Assembly (NCBI RefSeq): GCF_011039205.1
Contig: NZ_JAAKEL010000015.1
Span: 1-64,000, forward strand
Reading direction: 5' to 3'
Source: Dysgonomonas sp. ZJ279
Lineage (GTDB): Bacteria; Bacteroidota; Bacteroidia; Bacteroidales; Dysgonomonadaceae
Length of the DNA stretch: 64,000 nucleotides
The notes under the pieces are model-generated. The model worked only from the letters and a program-made list of their open reading frames with translations. It did no database searches and had not been told where the DNA came from. The position numbers were made by a program, and so were the translations under genes. Position 1 is the first letter of the stretch, and every line of letters begins with the position of its first letter. Shown here one piece after another: positions 18,487-28,700 of this stretch.

Positions 18487-19188
18487 ATGAGCACAAGGAT
18501 ATACTTATTTTTACTATTTACTTTTTATTTTTGTGGGTATATCTATTCACAGCCGAAGCCCAAAGCAGATTACAATTATCTGCTGTATCTGCCTAAAGAC
18601 TATTCTGAACAAACCCAAAATTACCCTCTCGTAATCTACCTTCATGGAGGCTCACAAAAAGGAAACGATTTGAATAAGCTGAAAGAGTATGGATTGCCTT
18701 ATTTGGTGGATCAGGGAAACGATTTCGATTTTATTATAGTTTCACCTCAATGCCCTGATAATAAATATTGGTCGTCAGACGATTGGTTTGAGCCATTATA
18801 TGCAAAAATACTAGCTGAGTATCGAATTGATATTAATAAAGTTTATCTCACAGGTATAAGCATGGGAGGATATGGCACATATATAGTTGCGATGGATTAT
18901 CCTGACAAATTTGCTGCAATAGTGCCATTGTGTGGAGGTTGCAATGATAGTGATATGTCGCGTATTTGTAATCTTAAAGACATTCCAATCTGGACATTTC
19001 ATGGAACAGCCGACGATAAAATACCTATCACTGAAACAGAACGTATTGTAGATGCTCTGTCTGAATGTAAGGGCGAGATTAAGTTTACAAAATTAAAAGG
19101 CGAAGGGCATGGAATACAGTATCTTTATGAGAAATATCCTCAGATGTATGAGTGGATGCTTAAGCAAAGCCGCTCGGACAAACCATAA
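18487..19188 (+). CDS. Secreted alpha/beta-hydrolase (PHB depolymerase/esterase-like)
   Basis: 233 residues from the ATG at 18487; the reading frame is open back to 18433, but a -7 promoter sits inside that extension and the shorter start gives a clean signal peptide ending at YIYSQ. The alpha/beta-hydrolase elements are the oxyanion HGGS region, the nucleophile Ser in GISMGGYGTY, the acid in FHGTADDKIP and the catalytic His in GEGHGIQ. This is the pattern of esterase D/PHB depolymerase-like and prolyl oligopeptidase-type hydrolases, often carbohydrate esterases in this phylum. The natural substrate is unknown. It is monocistronic. Confidence 0.85.
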   Translation: MSTRIYLFLLFTFYFCGYIYSQPKPKADYNYLLYLPKDYSEQTQNYPLVIYLHGGSQKGNDLNKLKEYGLPYLVDQGNDFDFIIVSPQCPDNKYWSSDDWFEPLYAKILAEYRIDINKVYLTGISMGGYGTYIVAMDYPDKFAAIVPLCGGCNDSDMSRICNLKDIPIWTFHGTADDKIPITETERIVDALSECKGEIKFTKLKGEGHGIQYLYEKYPQMYEWMLKQSRSDKP

Positions 19189-19250
19189 ATAACTGCGGCA
19201 AGTTCTGACTGAATTTTTCAGATCGAGTTGTTACCCATCCAGGTAAGTAG

Positions 19251-19274
19251 CCCTTCTGGGAGGGATTAGGGCGG
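19251..19274. repeat. Partial G/C-rich intergenic repeat
   Basis: CCCTTCTGGGAGGG followed by ATTAGGGCGG is much more GC-rich than its surroundings. It resembles degenerate CCCTCC-type repeats seen between genes in Bacteroidota. A related fragment occurs at 20809-20827. Confidence 0.4.
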
Positions 19275-19289
19275 CTTAAAATGAGTTGC

Positions 19290-19910
19290 TTAAATGAGGA
19301 CGTAAACGATTTTCTTAGTCTCAAAGTATTCTTCTTCAAAATACATTGTGAGATCGTCCGCTTCGGCACTTTTCTTAAACGGCTTCATTTCTGCGTCGAG
19401 ATTACCACCTTTCAAACATATCAATCCATTTGGGATGGCATTCTTCTGCTCTTTCGAAATGTTTTTGCGGATAATTTTCACTAAATCAGGCAAAGGCATT
19501 ACAGCACGGCTGACTACAAAGTCGAACAGTCCTTTTTCTTCTTCGGCACGGCAATGACGGAATTGTATGTTTTTTAATCCGATGGCTTCCGATACTTCGG
19601 TAGCTACTCGTATTTTCTTACCAATACTATCTACTAACAAAAACTGACACTTAGGAAACAGTATGGCTAAAGGTACTCCGGGGAAGCCTCCGCCTGTACC
19701 AACATCCATTATTTTTGTACCATCGGAAAACTTAATGAGTTTAGCTATAGCCAAAGAATGTAGAACATGGTGAGTATATAAATTCTCAATATCTTTTCGC
19801 GAGATTACATTGATTTTAGAATTCCAGTCAACATACAAATCGTATAGTGCCGCAAACTGTCTTTTTTGTTCCTCGCTGATATGAGGAAAGTATTTTAAGA
19901 TTATATCCAT
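19290..19910 (-). CDS. rsmG: 16S rRNA (guanine527-N7)-methyltransferase
   Basis: Methylates G527 of 16S rRNA with S-adenosylmethionine; its loss gives low-level streptomycin resistance in other bacteria. The 206 residues have the family signature MDVGTGGGFPGVPLAILFP around 70-88 and the following LVDSIGKK segment. It is located 2 nt after the stop of the DUF3298 lipoprotein gene, so the two form an operon from the promoter at 20784-20791. Confidence 0.96.
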   Translation of the reverse strand: MDIILKYFPHISEEQKRQFAALYDLYVDWNSKINVISRKDIENLYTHHVLHSLAIAKLIKFSDGTKIMDVGTGGGFPGVPLAILFPKCQFLLVDSIGKKIRVATEVSEAIGLKNIQFRHCRAEEEKGLFDFVVSRAVMPLPDLVKIIRKNISKEQKNAIPNGLICLKGGNLDAEMKPFKKSAEADDLTMYFEEEYFETKKIVYVLI

Positions 19911-19912
19911 AG

Positions 19913-20764
19913 TTATTTTCCGGAAAGGACTGATATCGGTGAATTTTCGCTCAATAGATTTTCTATTTCGTTGTAAGAAATAAATATACGGATTTCGCCC
20001 AAAGATGGAGCTGCTATTTCTCTCTGATTGTATATATAGGTAATACCTTTATTATCTACATAGAAATTGCCATTGGATGTAAGGTCTTCTATACCATAGT
20101 ATCCAAATTCAAGCAAGTCTTCCGGTTTTTGTACTTTGTTTTGAGCGACTATCTTGTTAATAAGTAATGTATTCAGTAATTTTTTGTAGTTGGGAGAAAA
20201 TATATCCTGTTCTTTAATAACATTTCCTGTATTGAGATCGAATACTATATTTTGATATAAAGTAGATGAGTTAGCACCACCTTTATAATCCATCATTTTT
20301 ATCTGATAAGAAAGAATGTTTGCTTCATTAAACAGTATCTCGCTGCTAAGCGTCTTGTAGAATGAAAAGTAATCTTCAGTTTCTCCCGATTCTTCCCAGT
20401 TCCCAAATTGAGACTCTACTTCTTCTTTGTAGTTTGTTATATAGTCGTTAACGTATTTATTAACAGCATCTACAGGCGTAAGTGTTTCGTAAACATCCCC
20501 TTCCATAAATATAAAGTTCAATTCTTGCTGAATTTTAGCAAGTACATCTGCGTTCTCAAACTGATTGGGGTAGATGTAGTCAATCTTCAACGAGCAAGAT
20601 GGTTTTGTAGAATCATTGTCAAGATGGTATACTTTCGCCACGTTAATCGTGTCGAACGCTATCAGATTGGCTTCGTGATTTCCCTTTTTTGTACAAGAAG
20701 AAAGTAGGAGAATAACTCCCAAAATAGAAAAAGTAGAATTAAGAAATAAATTTTTCATGACCAT
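19913..20764 (-). CDS. DUF3298-type lipoprotein (RsiV-like)
   Basis: 283 residues with a lipobox ending at Cys24 (LLLSSC). An alternative ATG two codons later (MKN) is equally plausible. After the signal comes a DUF4163/DUF3298-like fold: a mixed alpha/beta N-terminal part, then the segment FDLNTGNVIKEQDIF and the C-terminal YNQREIAAPSLGEIRIFISYNEI, as in RsiV. In Bacillus, RsiV binds lysozyme; whether this one does is not known. There is no sigma factor gene beside it. It is the first gene of an operon with rsmG. Confidence 0.8.
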   Translation of the reverse strand: MVMKNLFLNSTFSILGVILLLSSCTKKGNHEANLIAFDTINVAKVYHLDNDSTKPSCSLKIDYIYPNQFENADVLAKIQQELNFIFMEGDVYETLTPVDAVNKYVNDYITNYKEEVESQFGNWEESGETEDYFSFYKTLSSEILFNEANILSYQIKMMDYKGGANSSTLYQNIVFDLNTGNVIKEQDIFSPNYKKLLNTLLINKIVAQNKVQKPEDLLEFGYYGIEDLTSNGNFYVDNKGITYIYNQREIAAPSLGEIRIFISYNEIENLLSENSPISVLSGK

Positions 20765-20783
20765 CTTAATAGTTTTGGAGGTA

Positions 20784-20791
20784 CAAATATA
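20784..20791 (-). promoter_or_regulatory. -7 element, DUF3298-rsmG operon
   Basis: On the minus strand TATATTTG matches TAnnTTTG, about 20 nt before the ORF start. Confidence 0.65.
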
Positions 20792-20808
20792 CTATAAAAA
20801 CAAGAATA

Positions 20809-20827
20809 CCCCCCTTGGGGTTTAGGG
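20809..20827. repeat. Partial G/C-rich intergenic repeat
   Basis: CCCCCCTTGGGGTTTAGGG is a GC-rich island in an AT-rich gap. It resembles the fragment at 19251-19274. Confidence 0.4.
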
Positions 20828-20929
20828 AATTCAAACCTTTTTTTTGAAAGGGTGTGTTAATTATTTAGATTTTATATAAATAGTGTGGTTTGATTGCTGT
20901 GTAACTTGTTGTTTTGTTCGATTTTATAA

Positions 20930-20973
20930 ATAATTACAGGCTGTTGTCGCAGCCGAAAACAGCCTGTAATTAT
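20930..20973 (-). terminator. Terminator of the DUF4838 gene
   Basis: A 16-bp perfect stem: ATAATTACAGGCTGTT (20930-20945) and its reverse complement (20958-20973). A U-rich stretch follows on the minus strand. Confidence 0.8.
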
Positions 20974-20997
20974 ATCTCCAATTTTGAGTAGTTTTAT

Positions 20998-23214
20998 TTA
21001 ATACACTGTAATTTCATCGAGGAAGTACCAGGCGGGATTTCCTACTCCGTAATGCCATGGCGGACATAATCCGATTGTTCCAATTTTTACTTTTATATAA
21101 CGGGTGCTTATGGCTTTTTCCGATTTTACTGCAATATTTACGTATTTTACTTCAATATCCCGATCTTCGGGTATATCTACATGTCCCATTAAGGTGAAAT
21201 CTTTATTGTTGGTAGATGTATAAGCTGTCATGCTCTTAGGTAGCAGAATCCATGCACCTAACTTATGAAGAAAGTCGCCTTCTACACTTCTTATTTGCTT
21301 CGTTTCTCCCAAGTCGATAATAAACTCGGCATCCTTCAACCATCCTACCCAAGCTTCGTTGAAAGTAGCACCTCCATACAAACCATCGGTTAATGCTGTG
21401 CCGGCAATTTTATCGTAAGGGGCATTTGCCGGAACAATGAAATCTATCTTAGCCCCTTGTGCCAGACTTTTTTTATCGTGAGACAAGTTGCGTTGTATGT
21501 ATAAATCGCAATATTCTTCGACTGTATTATTACGTTCATTAAGGCTGGTTACGCCGAAATCTGCTGCCCGTTTACGAAATAGAGCCAGTTTCGTTTTTAA
21601 ACTTTCAGTGTCTTCAATCGGTTTGGTACGAGCTATTTCTAATTCTGCATATTGGATCGGCAGACGCGCCATTCTCACTCTGTCGAGATAGGTCGGATTT
21701 GCAGCCACAGCTTGCTCGGCTTTGTCGAAAAGAGCTTTGTAACGTCTCATCATGGCATCGTTTAGCATACCCGATTTGTGTGTTACAGGAGTGTCGTATA
21801 TCCAAAGGGGGATATTGCTGCCGATAAGAGCGCCTTGCTGAGTTTTCATATATTCGTATAGGTATGGGGCAGCCTCTTTGCCATAATATCCTTCGAGGAA
21901 AGATTGTATAATTGCATCCACATCGGCATCTACGTCCCATAATAGCTTAGCTACTACATAGCTGCGAAGTTCGGAAAAATCCCCCCCTCTGATGCTGGCT
22001 ATTTGTGAGAAATGCATTGTCGCTCCATTTTTCTTGAATAACTGCATATTGGGTTGCAGTATGTGGAAATTAGGAAAAGGCGAAACGTAATTGTCGAAAT
22101 TAATACCATAGTCCCAAACAAATATATTATTGGTGATCTTTGCCCATCCTTCCATATCTTTTACAAAAGCTTGTCCCGAAGGGTTTTCAGGTAATGTGAC
22201 CTCCCTGTAACAATCGATATCGCATAGCATAATATTTACATTGGGTAATGGTTTAATATGCTTCGGAGGGGGAACGGAATATAGGTAAGCAAGTGTAGAG
22301 AACTCTTTATCGGGGAAACGTTCGGCAAGCTTATTCAGAAAATAAATAATTGTTCCCGATGGGCTTCCTTCTTTTTCGTCTATTGCTTTACAAGCATCAC
22401 AATAGCAATGTGTCTGACTATCGTTCTGACTGACTGAAATTATGTTCTTATCAGGGTTCTTCTTGAATATGGAATCTAAGCGATGTGATACGATATCAAA
22501 AACTTCGGGGTTTGTCAGACACCATTGGCTAGCTGTTCCGGGCCTGCGCTGACCGTTTATGAATGAGTAATATTCGGGGTGTTTCTCTCCAAATTCGGAA
22601 GCGGGAAGTAAATGGTTGAATGTATGTACCCATAGATTATCGGCAAATACTTCGTTTGGTTGTTCAAGTCTGTGCCATAATTTATAGACAGGGTCATTTT
22701 TTAGGCTGTACGACTGTGTCTGGCGATAGCGAAACGAAGGATTGTCAATTCTATGAATGTTAGCATCTACAATCATATCTTTACTCTTGTTGAGGCTATA
22801 TGTATTCTCCGCAAAGTAACGGATGCCGAAATAATCTTCGAGAAGCGTTACTACTCCGTATATTGTCCCCTTGCCTTTATTGCCTACTACACGGATATAG
22901 CCATCTTTGGTGGAGAGTATAAAACCATCTTCCGTAATTTTCGATTGATCGATGTCGTTTGTCGGTAGCTGAAAGTCACCGATTAAGATATCGCCTTTTT
23001 TTATCTTATTATTATTTGGTACAATTTCTAACTTCGTGCCCGTTATTTTCTCAGAGAAGTTCTGCATCAGCTTTGCAGCCTGCAGATCAGTACTGTCTTT
23101 TTCGTTGACTACAATGCGGGACTGGGGTTTTCCATTTTTTACGATTGCTATCTGAGCATAACTGAATAAACAAATAGCATAACAAATAGCCAATAGAGTA
23201 AATCTGTTTTTCAT
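20998..23214 (-). CDS. Secreted DUF4838 carbohydrate-active protein
   Basis: 738 residues with a Sec signal peptide ending at FSYAQ (21). Residues about 25-130 resemble the alpha-glucuronidase (GH67) N-terminal accessory fold. The central part (about 140-480) is a DUF4838 domain with a CYCDACK cysteine motif and VWDYGINFDNYVSPFPN. The C-terminal 140 residues look like a discoidin-type beta sandwich. These proteins are probable glycosidases of unknown specificity in Bacteroidota. It is divergent from the GH30 gene across a 188-nt gap, suggesting a shared glycan target. A -7 element lies about 30 nt upstream. Confidence 0.85.
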   Translation of the reverse strand: MKNRFTLLAICYAICLFSYAQIAIVKNGKPQSRIVVNEKDSTDLQAAKLMQNFSEKITGTKLEIVPNNNKIKKGDILIGDFQLPTNDIDQSKITEDGFILSTKDGYIRVVGNKGKGTIYGVVTLLEDYFGIRYFAENTYSLNKSKDMIVDANIHRIDNPSFRYRQTQSYSLKNDPVYKLWHRLEQPNEVFADNLWVHTFNHLLPASEFGEKHPEYYSFINGQRRPGTASQWCLTNPEVFDIVSHRLDSIFKKNPDKNIISVSQNDSQTHCYCDACKAIDEKEGSPSGTIIYFLNKLAERFPDKEFSTLAYLYSVPPPKHIKPLPNVNIMLCDIDCYREVTLPENPSGQAFVKDMEGWAKITNNIFVWDYGINFDNYVSPFPNFHILQPNMQLFKKNGATMHFSQIASIRGGDFSELRSYVVAKLLWDVDADVDAIIQSFLEGYYGKEAAPYLYEYMKTQQGALIGSNIPLWIYDTPVTHKSGMLNDAMMRRYKALFDKAEQAVAANPTYLDRVRMARLPIQYAELEIARTKPIEDTESLKTKLALFRKRAADFGVTSLNERNNTVEEYCDLYIQRNLSHDKKSLAQGAKIDFIVPANAPYDKIAGTALTDGLYGGATFNEAWVGWLKDAEFIIDLGETKQIRSVEGDFLHKLGAWILLPKSMTAYTSTNNKDFTLMGHVDIPEDRDIEVKYVNIAVKSEKAISTRYIKVKIGTIGLCPPWHYGVGNPAWYFLDEITVY

Positions 23215-23245
23215 TTTAATTGAGGGTATTGATTCGGTATACTTG

Positions 23246-23253
23246 CAAAGGTA
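23246..23253 (-). promoter_or_regulatory. -7 element, DUF4838 gene
   Basis: Minus-strand TACCTTTG matches TAnnTTTG, about 32 nt upstream of the ATG. Confidence 0.65.
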
Positions 23254-23402
23254 TTGATTTATCTTATTTATTAAAAATATTTAGGATGTAGAAATTAGAC
23301 TAAAATGAAGTATTTTACACTATTTTTATTTTGAGAATAAGACTCTTAAGTCAAATATTATTACTTTTAGATAAAATAGAGGAATAACCTAAATCTTATC
23401 AT

Positions 23403-24830
23403 ATGAGAAAGTTTCTAATACTTCTTTTCGGTATCACGGCAATTTTATTTTCCTGCAACAAAAAAACATCGATAGAATGGGTTGTCACTACATCTGATAG
23501 TTCGTGGATTTATCCAAGCCAAGGCTTGGAATATGTAGATAACGAGCAGTTCGATGTCGAAATAGATTTGAACAATCCGCAACAAACAATCGATGGGTTC
23601 GGTACATGTTTCAACGAATTGGGTTGGACTTCACTCTCTTCACTAAGTGCAGAAGATCGTGAGAGCATTATGAAAGAATTGTTCGAGCCGGGAGTCGGCG
23701 CAAATTTCACAATATGCAGAATGCCTATCGGTGCGAACGATTTCTCTAGAGAATGGTATTCGTATAATGAAACAGATGGCGATTTTGATATGAAGAACTT
23801 CACTATTGCAAACGATATGGAGACATTAGTTCCTTTTATAAAGAATGCTCAAAAATATAATCCGGCATTGAAGGTATGGGGATCACCATGGTGTCCGCCT
23901 TCGTGGATGAAATACAATAAACACTATGCTTGTGCAATACCGCCAAAGGATCTGGACGAGAAGTATCACAATGGTCTTGATGCAAATAAGCAAGGGACAG
24001 AAGGTTCAAATATGTTTATTCAGGAAGATGCCTATTTTAAGGCGTACGCTCTCTATTTTTCGAAATATGTGGATGCTTACAAAAAGCAAGGGGTTGACAT
24101 ATTTGCTGTAATGCCTCAGAATGAATTTAATTCGTGTCAGATTTTTCCTAGCTGTACGTGGACTGCCGAAGGGATTGATAAGTTTGTTGGAGAATACTTA
24201 GGCCCACAAATGCAGAAGCAAGGTGTGGATGTGATGTTTGGAACTATGGAACGTGCTAATGCTCTGTTAGTAGATACATTACTGCAAAATGCCAATAGTA
24301 GTAAGTATATTAAAGGGATTGGTTTTCAATGGGCAGGAAAAGGAGCAGTCGGCAAAATACATGAAGACTACCCTGCTCTCAAAATATATCAGACAGAACA
24401 GGAATGTGGTGATGGAAAGAACGACTGGCAGTATTGTTGTTATGCTTGGGAATTGATGAAACATTATCTCAACAATGGAACAAATGTATATACTTATTGG
24501 AATACATCGCTCGATAAAGGCGGCATCAGCAGATGGGGATGGAGTCAGAATTCGTTAGTTTCGGTGGATGTGGCAACAAAAACATACAAGTATAATTATG
24601 AATATTACCTGATGAAACACTTTAGCCATTATGTGCTGCCGGGAGCTAAACGACTCGCTCTTTCGGGCGATTTTACAAATTTGATAGCATTCCGAAATAC
24701 GGATAATAGCATAGTAATAATTATTCAAAATGATGAGGATATACCTAAAACTGTGAATGTGAAAATAGGAGATAAGCATATTGCACCAAGTCTTTCGCCA
24801 CAATCATTTAATACGATCTTGATCAAATAA
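23403..24830 (+). CDS. GH30 family glycoside hydrolase, lipoprotein
   Basis: 475 residues with a lipobox ending at Cys18 (ILFSC). A GH30 (beta/alpha)8 barrel with a side beta domain: the start TIDGFGTCFNELGWTSL, the strand SPWCPPSWMK, the acid/base Glu in VMPQNEFNS and the nucleophile Glu in YQTEQECGDG. The acid/base motif is QNEF where many members read QNEP, a small deviation. Activities in the family include beta-1,6-glucanase and beta-glucosidase types; specificity is not decided here. It is probably cell-surface or periplasmic and is divergent from the DUF4838 gene. Confidence 0.92.
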   Translation: MRKFLILLFGITAILFSCNKKTSIEWVVTTSDSSWIYPSQGLEYVDNEQFDVEIDLNNPQQTIDGFGTCFNELGWTSLSSLSAEDRESIMKELFEPGVGANFTICRMPIGANDFSREWYSYNETDGDFDMKNFTIANDMETLVPFIKNAQKYNPALKVWGSPWCPPSWMKYNKHYACAIPPKDLDEKYHNGLDANKQGTEGSNMFIQEDAYFKAYALYFSKYVDAYKKQGVDIFAVMPQNEFNSCQIFPSCTWTAEGIDKFVGEYLGPQMQKQGVDVMFGTMERANALLVDTLLQNANSSKYIKGIGFQWAGKGAVGKIHEDYPALKIYQTEQECGDGKNDWQYCCYAWELMKHYLNNGTNVYTYWNTSLDKGGISRWGWSQNSLVSVDVATKTYKYNYEYYLMKHFSHYVLPGAKRLALSGDFTNLIAFRNTDNSIVIIIQNDEDIPKTVNVKIGDKHIAPSLSPQSFNTILIK

Positions 24831-24865
24831 ATCTTATAGTTTATAAGGTAGTTGAAAGACATAAA

Positions 24866-24893
24866 AAAAGCTAACGATCAATCGTTAGCTTTT
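24866..24893. terminator. Terminator between GH30 and the small secreted gene
   Basis: AAAAGCTAACG and CGTTAGCTTTT form a stem around ATCAAT. It lies between two convergent genes and can serve both. Confidence 0.8.
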
Positions 24894-24910
24894 ATATTTT
24901 AAAATATAAA

Positions 24911-25312
24911 TTAGTCGAATGTAACAACTATAGGTCGGGTAGCACTGGGCTTCCCATTGATTGTACTTACCAGCATGATTGCTGTAGTTTTAGACCCGTT
25001 TATCTGAACATTGGATTCTCCTCTGGGAAGATCGACAGTCAGATAATCCACTCTTCTGCCGGGAGTATAGACAGTGCAGTAAACTTTTACTGAATTAATA
25101 CCCCATACCTGATAGTTAGCCCACTTGTATTCGAGCGAACTGCTGGTTTGTAATTCGAAAGTAACAGTTGCAGCTTGAGTACAAGTAACTTTAGCAGTAA
25201 AAGTATCACCGGATTTATTCTCATATCCGAAAGATACATCCTGCGCTTTTAAATTACTATTTGCTGCTGTAAAAATTAATAAAGTGACTAGAATGAAAAA
25301 GGATTTTTTCAT
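24911..25312 (-). CDS. Small secreted protein, unknown
   Basis: 133 residues with a Sec signal peptide ending near NLKAQ (24). The mature part is about 108 residues, Ser/Thr-rich and probably all-beta (TVTFELQTSSSLEYKW, GINSVKVYCTVYTPG). It has two Cys residues, one in TCTQAATV and one in VYCTVYT, that could form a disulfide. No family recognised. It is monocistronic, with a hairpin at its end shared with the GH30 gene. Confidence 0.6.
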   Translation of the reverse strand: MKKSFFILVTLLIFTAANSNLKAQDVSFGYENKSGDTFTAKVTCTQAATVTFELQTSSSLEYKWANYQVWGINSVKVYCTVYTPGRRVDYLTVDLPRGESNVQINGSKTTAIMLVSTINGKPSATRPIVVTFD

Positions 25313-25743
25313 GATGCTTAGGATTTAGTTAACATTTATAATGGTATTGTCTTTTATTTTAACAATGAACCATTAATAAAGTTTAATTAATCCTGTCTTT
25401 TTTTATTTATTCGTTGTTTTTATTGCAAAAAAATACGATATTGTGTGTTGATATATTATTATATATTAATAATTAAAATAACTTCTGTTGTATTACTATT
25501 GAAAACTCGCATAGTGGAAAATTATATGTTTTATCCTTTGTAAATGGCTTTTTCTTTCTGAGCCATACAAAATATATAATTAAGAACGGAATCCAACAAA
25601 TAAGCATAATCTGTAATTTTTGTATTTAACTCAAATATATAAATAAAAGCAGAAATATAACGCAGGCAGAGCTGGTATCTTAAAATGCTTTGCCTGTTAG
25701 TGGCTATTTCAGACACAAAATAACTCGTCCTATATCCACAATA
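25313..25743. other. AT-rich intergenic region
   Basis: About 430 bases between the start of the small secreted gene and the FG-GAP terminator. It is very AT-rich. A 61-codon frame on the minus strand (25531-25716) has no promoter, homology or usual composition, and I do not call it. The region probably holds the promoter of the small secreted gene, but no exact TAnnTTTG was found. Confidence 0.4.
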
Positions 25744-25777
25744 AAAAAGCTATCCAAAATATTCTGGATAGCTTTTT
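25744..25777 (-). terminator. Terminator of the FISUMP/FG-GAP operon
   Basis: AAAAAGCTATCCA (25744-25756) pairs with TGGATAGCTTTTT (25765-25777), 22 nt past the stop of the FG-GAP gene. Confidence 0.85.
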
Positions 25778-25798
25778 ATATAATTTAGACAGGCTTTC

Positions 25799-28700
25799 TT
25801 AATAAGAGAAATTGGTAGCTTGCCCTTTAGTCATAGTTTCCGGCTCGTATTTTAAATTTACCGAAGAAGATCCCAATGTTTTAACAAAGAAAGATTGAAA
25901 TGGTGCTGCGTATACATCTGTACTGCCAATAGGAGTAAATGTGGCACCATCTTTTATTTTCCAAGTTGTTCCCTCGTTTCCATTTACCAATCCGATAAAG
26001 CTATCTGAAGTACCAGACCAAATTTTATACTCTTGGGCTAAAACACTTGAGTTAACTTCCAGGAATTTTTTAATGTTGAATGAAGTTGGGAATGGGTTTA
26101 CAACAAGAATATAAGTTCCGCTGTAAGTGACAGTAAACGACCCGTCTGTTGCATTCAAATCTGTTGCAGCCTCGAAAATGAAACGTCCTTTGCTAACATC
26201 GGTCGAGCCATCTACACGAGATAAGGTCTCAGATGCCTGCGTTCTTGGTTGCATACCTAAAGCATTGTGCATATTGTATGTATATTGATTTGTTCCCGAA
26301 GGGAATAATAATCGAGGATTTTCAGCATACTTTCTATCGGCATATAGCATAAATCCTTGCCCTAACGGAAGATCACTTTCAATTTTACCAAACGGGCGAG
26401 TCAGTGTAGAGTTTTCTGCCGTAGATGCTGGATTATCAGGATTCATCTTTTCATAGTAACTCATATACATCGCTTTCTTGATCTGATTGTTGTCGGCATC
26501 CATTGGAAGATAGTCGCCGGCATAGGTCTTACGCAGAGGCGCAGACAATACCATCCATTTATTCTGCTCTACATTCTTCAAAATTAGTTCTATATCTACA
26601 CCATTGTAAGTCAATTTATGGGCATTTGCGATCATCGCTCTATCCTTCAGGCTCAACTGAGAAACTCTACTATCTTTATTTAGTGATGGATAGTTTGTCG
26701 TAACCATTGGTATAATAGCATCGACGCATCCGGTAGGAGCAAAAGTAGCTTCCACATTAGAATCATCTACCCAGTTTGCCGGATTATACCAGTCAGAACT
26801 TATTTTACCGGTCCATTGCAGTTTTTTAACGTCCCCTTCACTGCCGGTAACAGTCTTGATGGATAAGTCTCCCTGAGGGAAAGATAATTCACTATACTCA
26901 ACATAATTTGTAGGAATTACAGGTTTGATCTTGTAATTCATAGTAGTGGTAATGTTTGAGATAACAATCGATTGTTGAGGATTTGTTCCTACTTCAGTAG
27001 TTCCATCCACTTCGTACCAACTATATTCAACTCCCGATGGAGCGTTTTTAAGTGCTGCAGTGTAATCCTCGTTATAACATGCGGCAAAGCCACCCAGATC
27101 GCTTTGCAGAATAAAGATGTAGACATTGGCAGTCAAAATTTTTGTCGCACCACCTGTACTTTTATAGCTCAGTTGATAAGTAAACTTATCGATACCATTA
27201 GCTAAAGGAGCAGTTCCCGTATGTGTATAGATTATATTACCTGTCAAATTAGATCCTGTGAATTTTAAAGTACCACTTGTTGGAGCTGCGGTAATGATAG
27301 CACTACTAAATGTTGCTACAAAGTCGAGTGGTAGAATATCATTACTCAGTATATTAGTAGTGATAGTGCCATACTCTTGTAGCGTAAGGGCATCATCATT
27401 CAATTTGAACTTAGAAGCACGTGCTATTTGGTCAGACCAGTCACAATCGCGAAATGCACGTGTAGCAGTTCCCGTGAAATTAGTTTGATCGTTCATTCCA
27501 GCTTCATTGGTTCCGAAATGCCAACTAATATTTGAGATGTTAGAGAAATCGGAGTCATCGCTCAGACGAAAAATATAAGAACCAAACTCATCTTCAATAG
27601 GGATGTTGATTAGTACTTCTTCTCCTGCTCTTATGGCTGAGGCGCTTAGTCCGCAGTCTTTTAGCGTTACTTTTTTCAGAAAAGTAGCACCACCTATTTT
27701 GTCGTTGTAGACACTGATAGGTGTATTACTCGAAATATCTGTTTGAGCAGTACTCTTATTGCCGACATAAACTTGTATATACAACTTGTTGCTGATGGTT
27801 ACAATCTTAGGTCTTTTGTTAACATCCGTATCTTTTTCGTTTATGAGATATGCTTCTGTTAAGAAGATAATCGGTTCGAACATATTATCATAAATCGTTC
27901 CATTATACTCTCCCTGATTTGTCATGAATTTAGGTAATTGCCCCAGAGTACAGTTATATGGATTATAATTCTCTATAACTTTAGTTATTGTGCCATTTGC
28001 ATCCCTAACCACTTTCGTAAATTCGTATTCGCCTTTTAGACGATTTATTGCCTTACCGATAGGTGTTGTCATATCTTCGTTTATCTTGAATGGATCGTAC
28101 ATAAACTGATTCCAGACAGATAGTGCGGGTGCAAATTTATCGCCATTGGTACCAACTGCAAAAGGGAATCCAAACGCATAATCCGAACCTAACTGGTTAC
28201 GTCCGATAACTACCATCTCGGCAGATGAATCATTATCTATATCGGCAATTACAGGATATTCGAAACCTGTAAATGAAATCACAGGCTTACTAAATAAGAT
28301 CACATTAGGATTGCTCGTTTCTGTATATGACAGCGGAACATAAGGTTGAACTCCTGCTTTTATGATTCGCAATGTTGCCTCATCCCTGTAACATATCTCC
28401 TGCATTCCATCATTGTCAAAGTCGAACATCGTAAAGCCGGTATTAATAGATCTATCATTATGTTCCAGCACGAACGATGTTTTCAATTTATTCTGAACAT
28501 TAGTTTCTGCAGGGTCAAAAGTAAACCCAATAAGAACTCCTTGTCCTGCAGAAACTGTTGTTGAGGTCGGGAATCCTAATCCACTGATATTAGGATGCTG
28601 AACCAATTGAGAGCCTCTGATGCGTCCACTTAATATAGCTATCTCCGGTAGTCTGTATTTCTTTCCGCCCACAGTTTGTTCCCGTCCATCTATATCTCCG

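Noticed and set aside
25531-25716. 61-codon minus-strand frame in an AT-rich gap
   Set aside because: No promoter, no recognised family and composition like the surrounding non-coding DNA.
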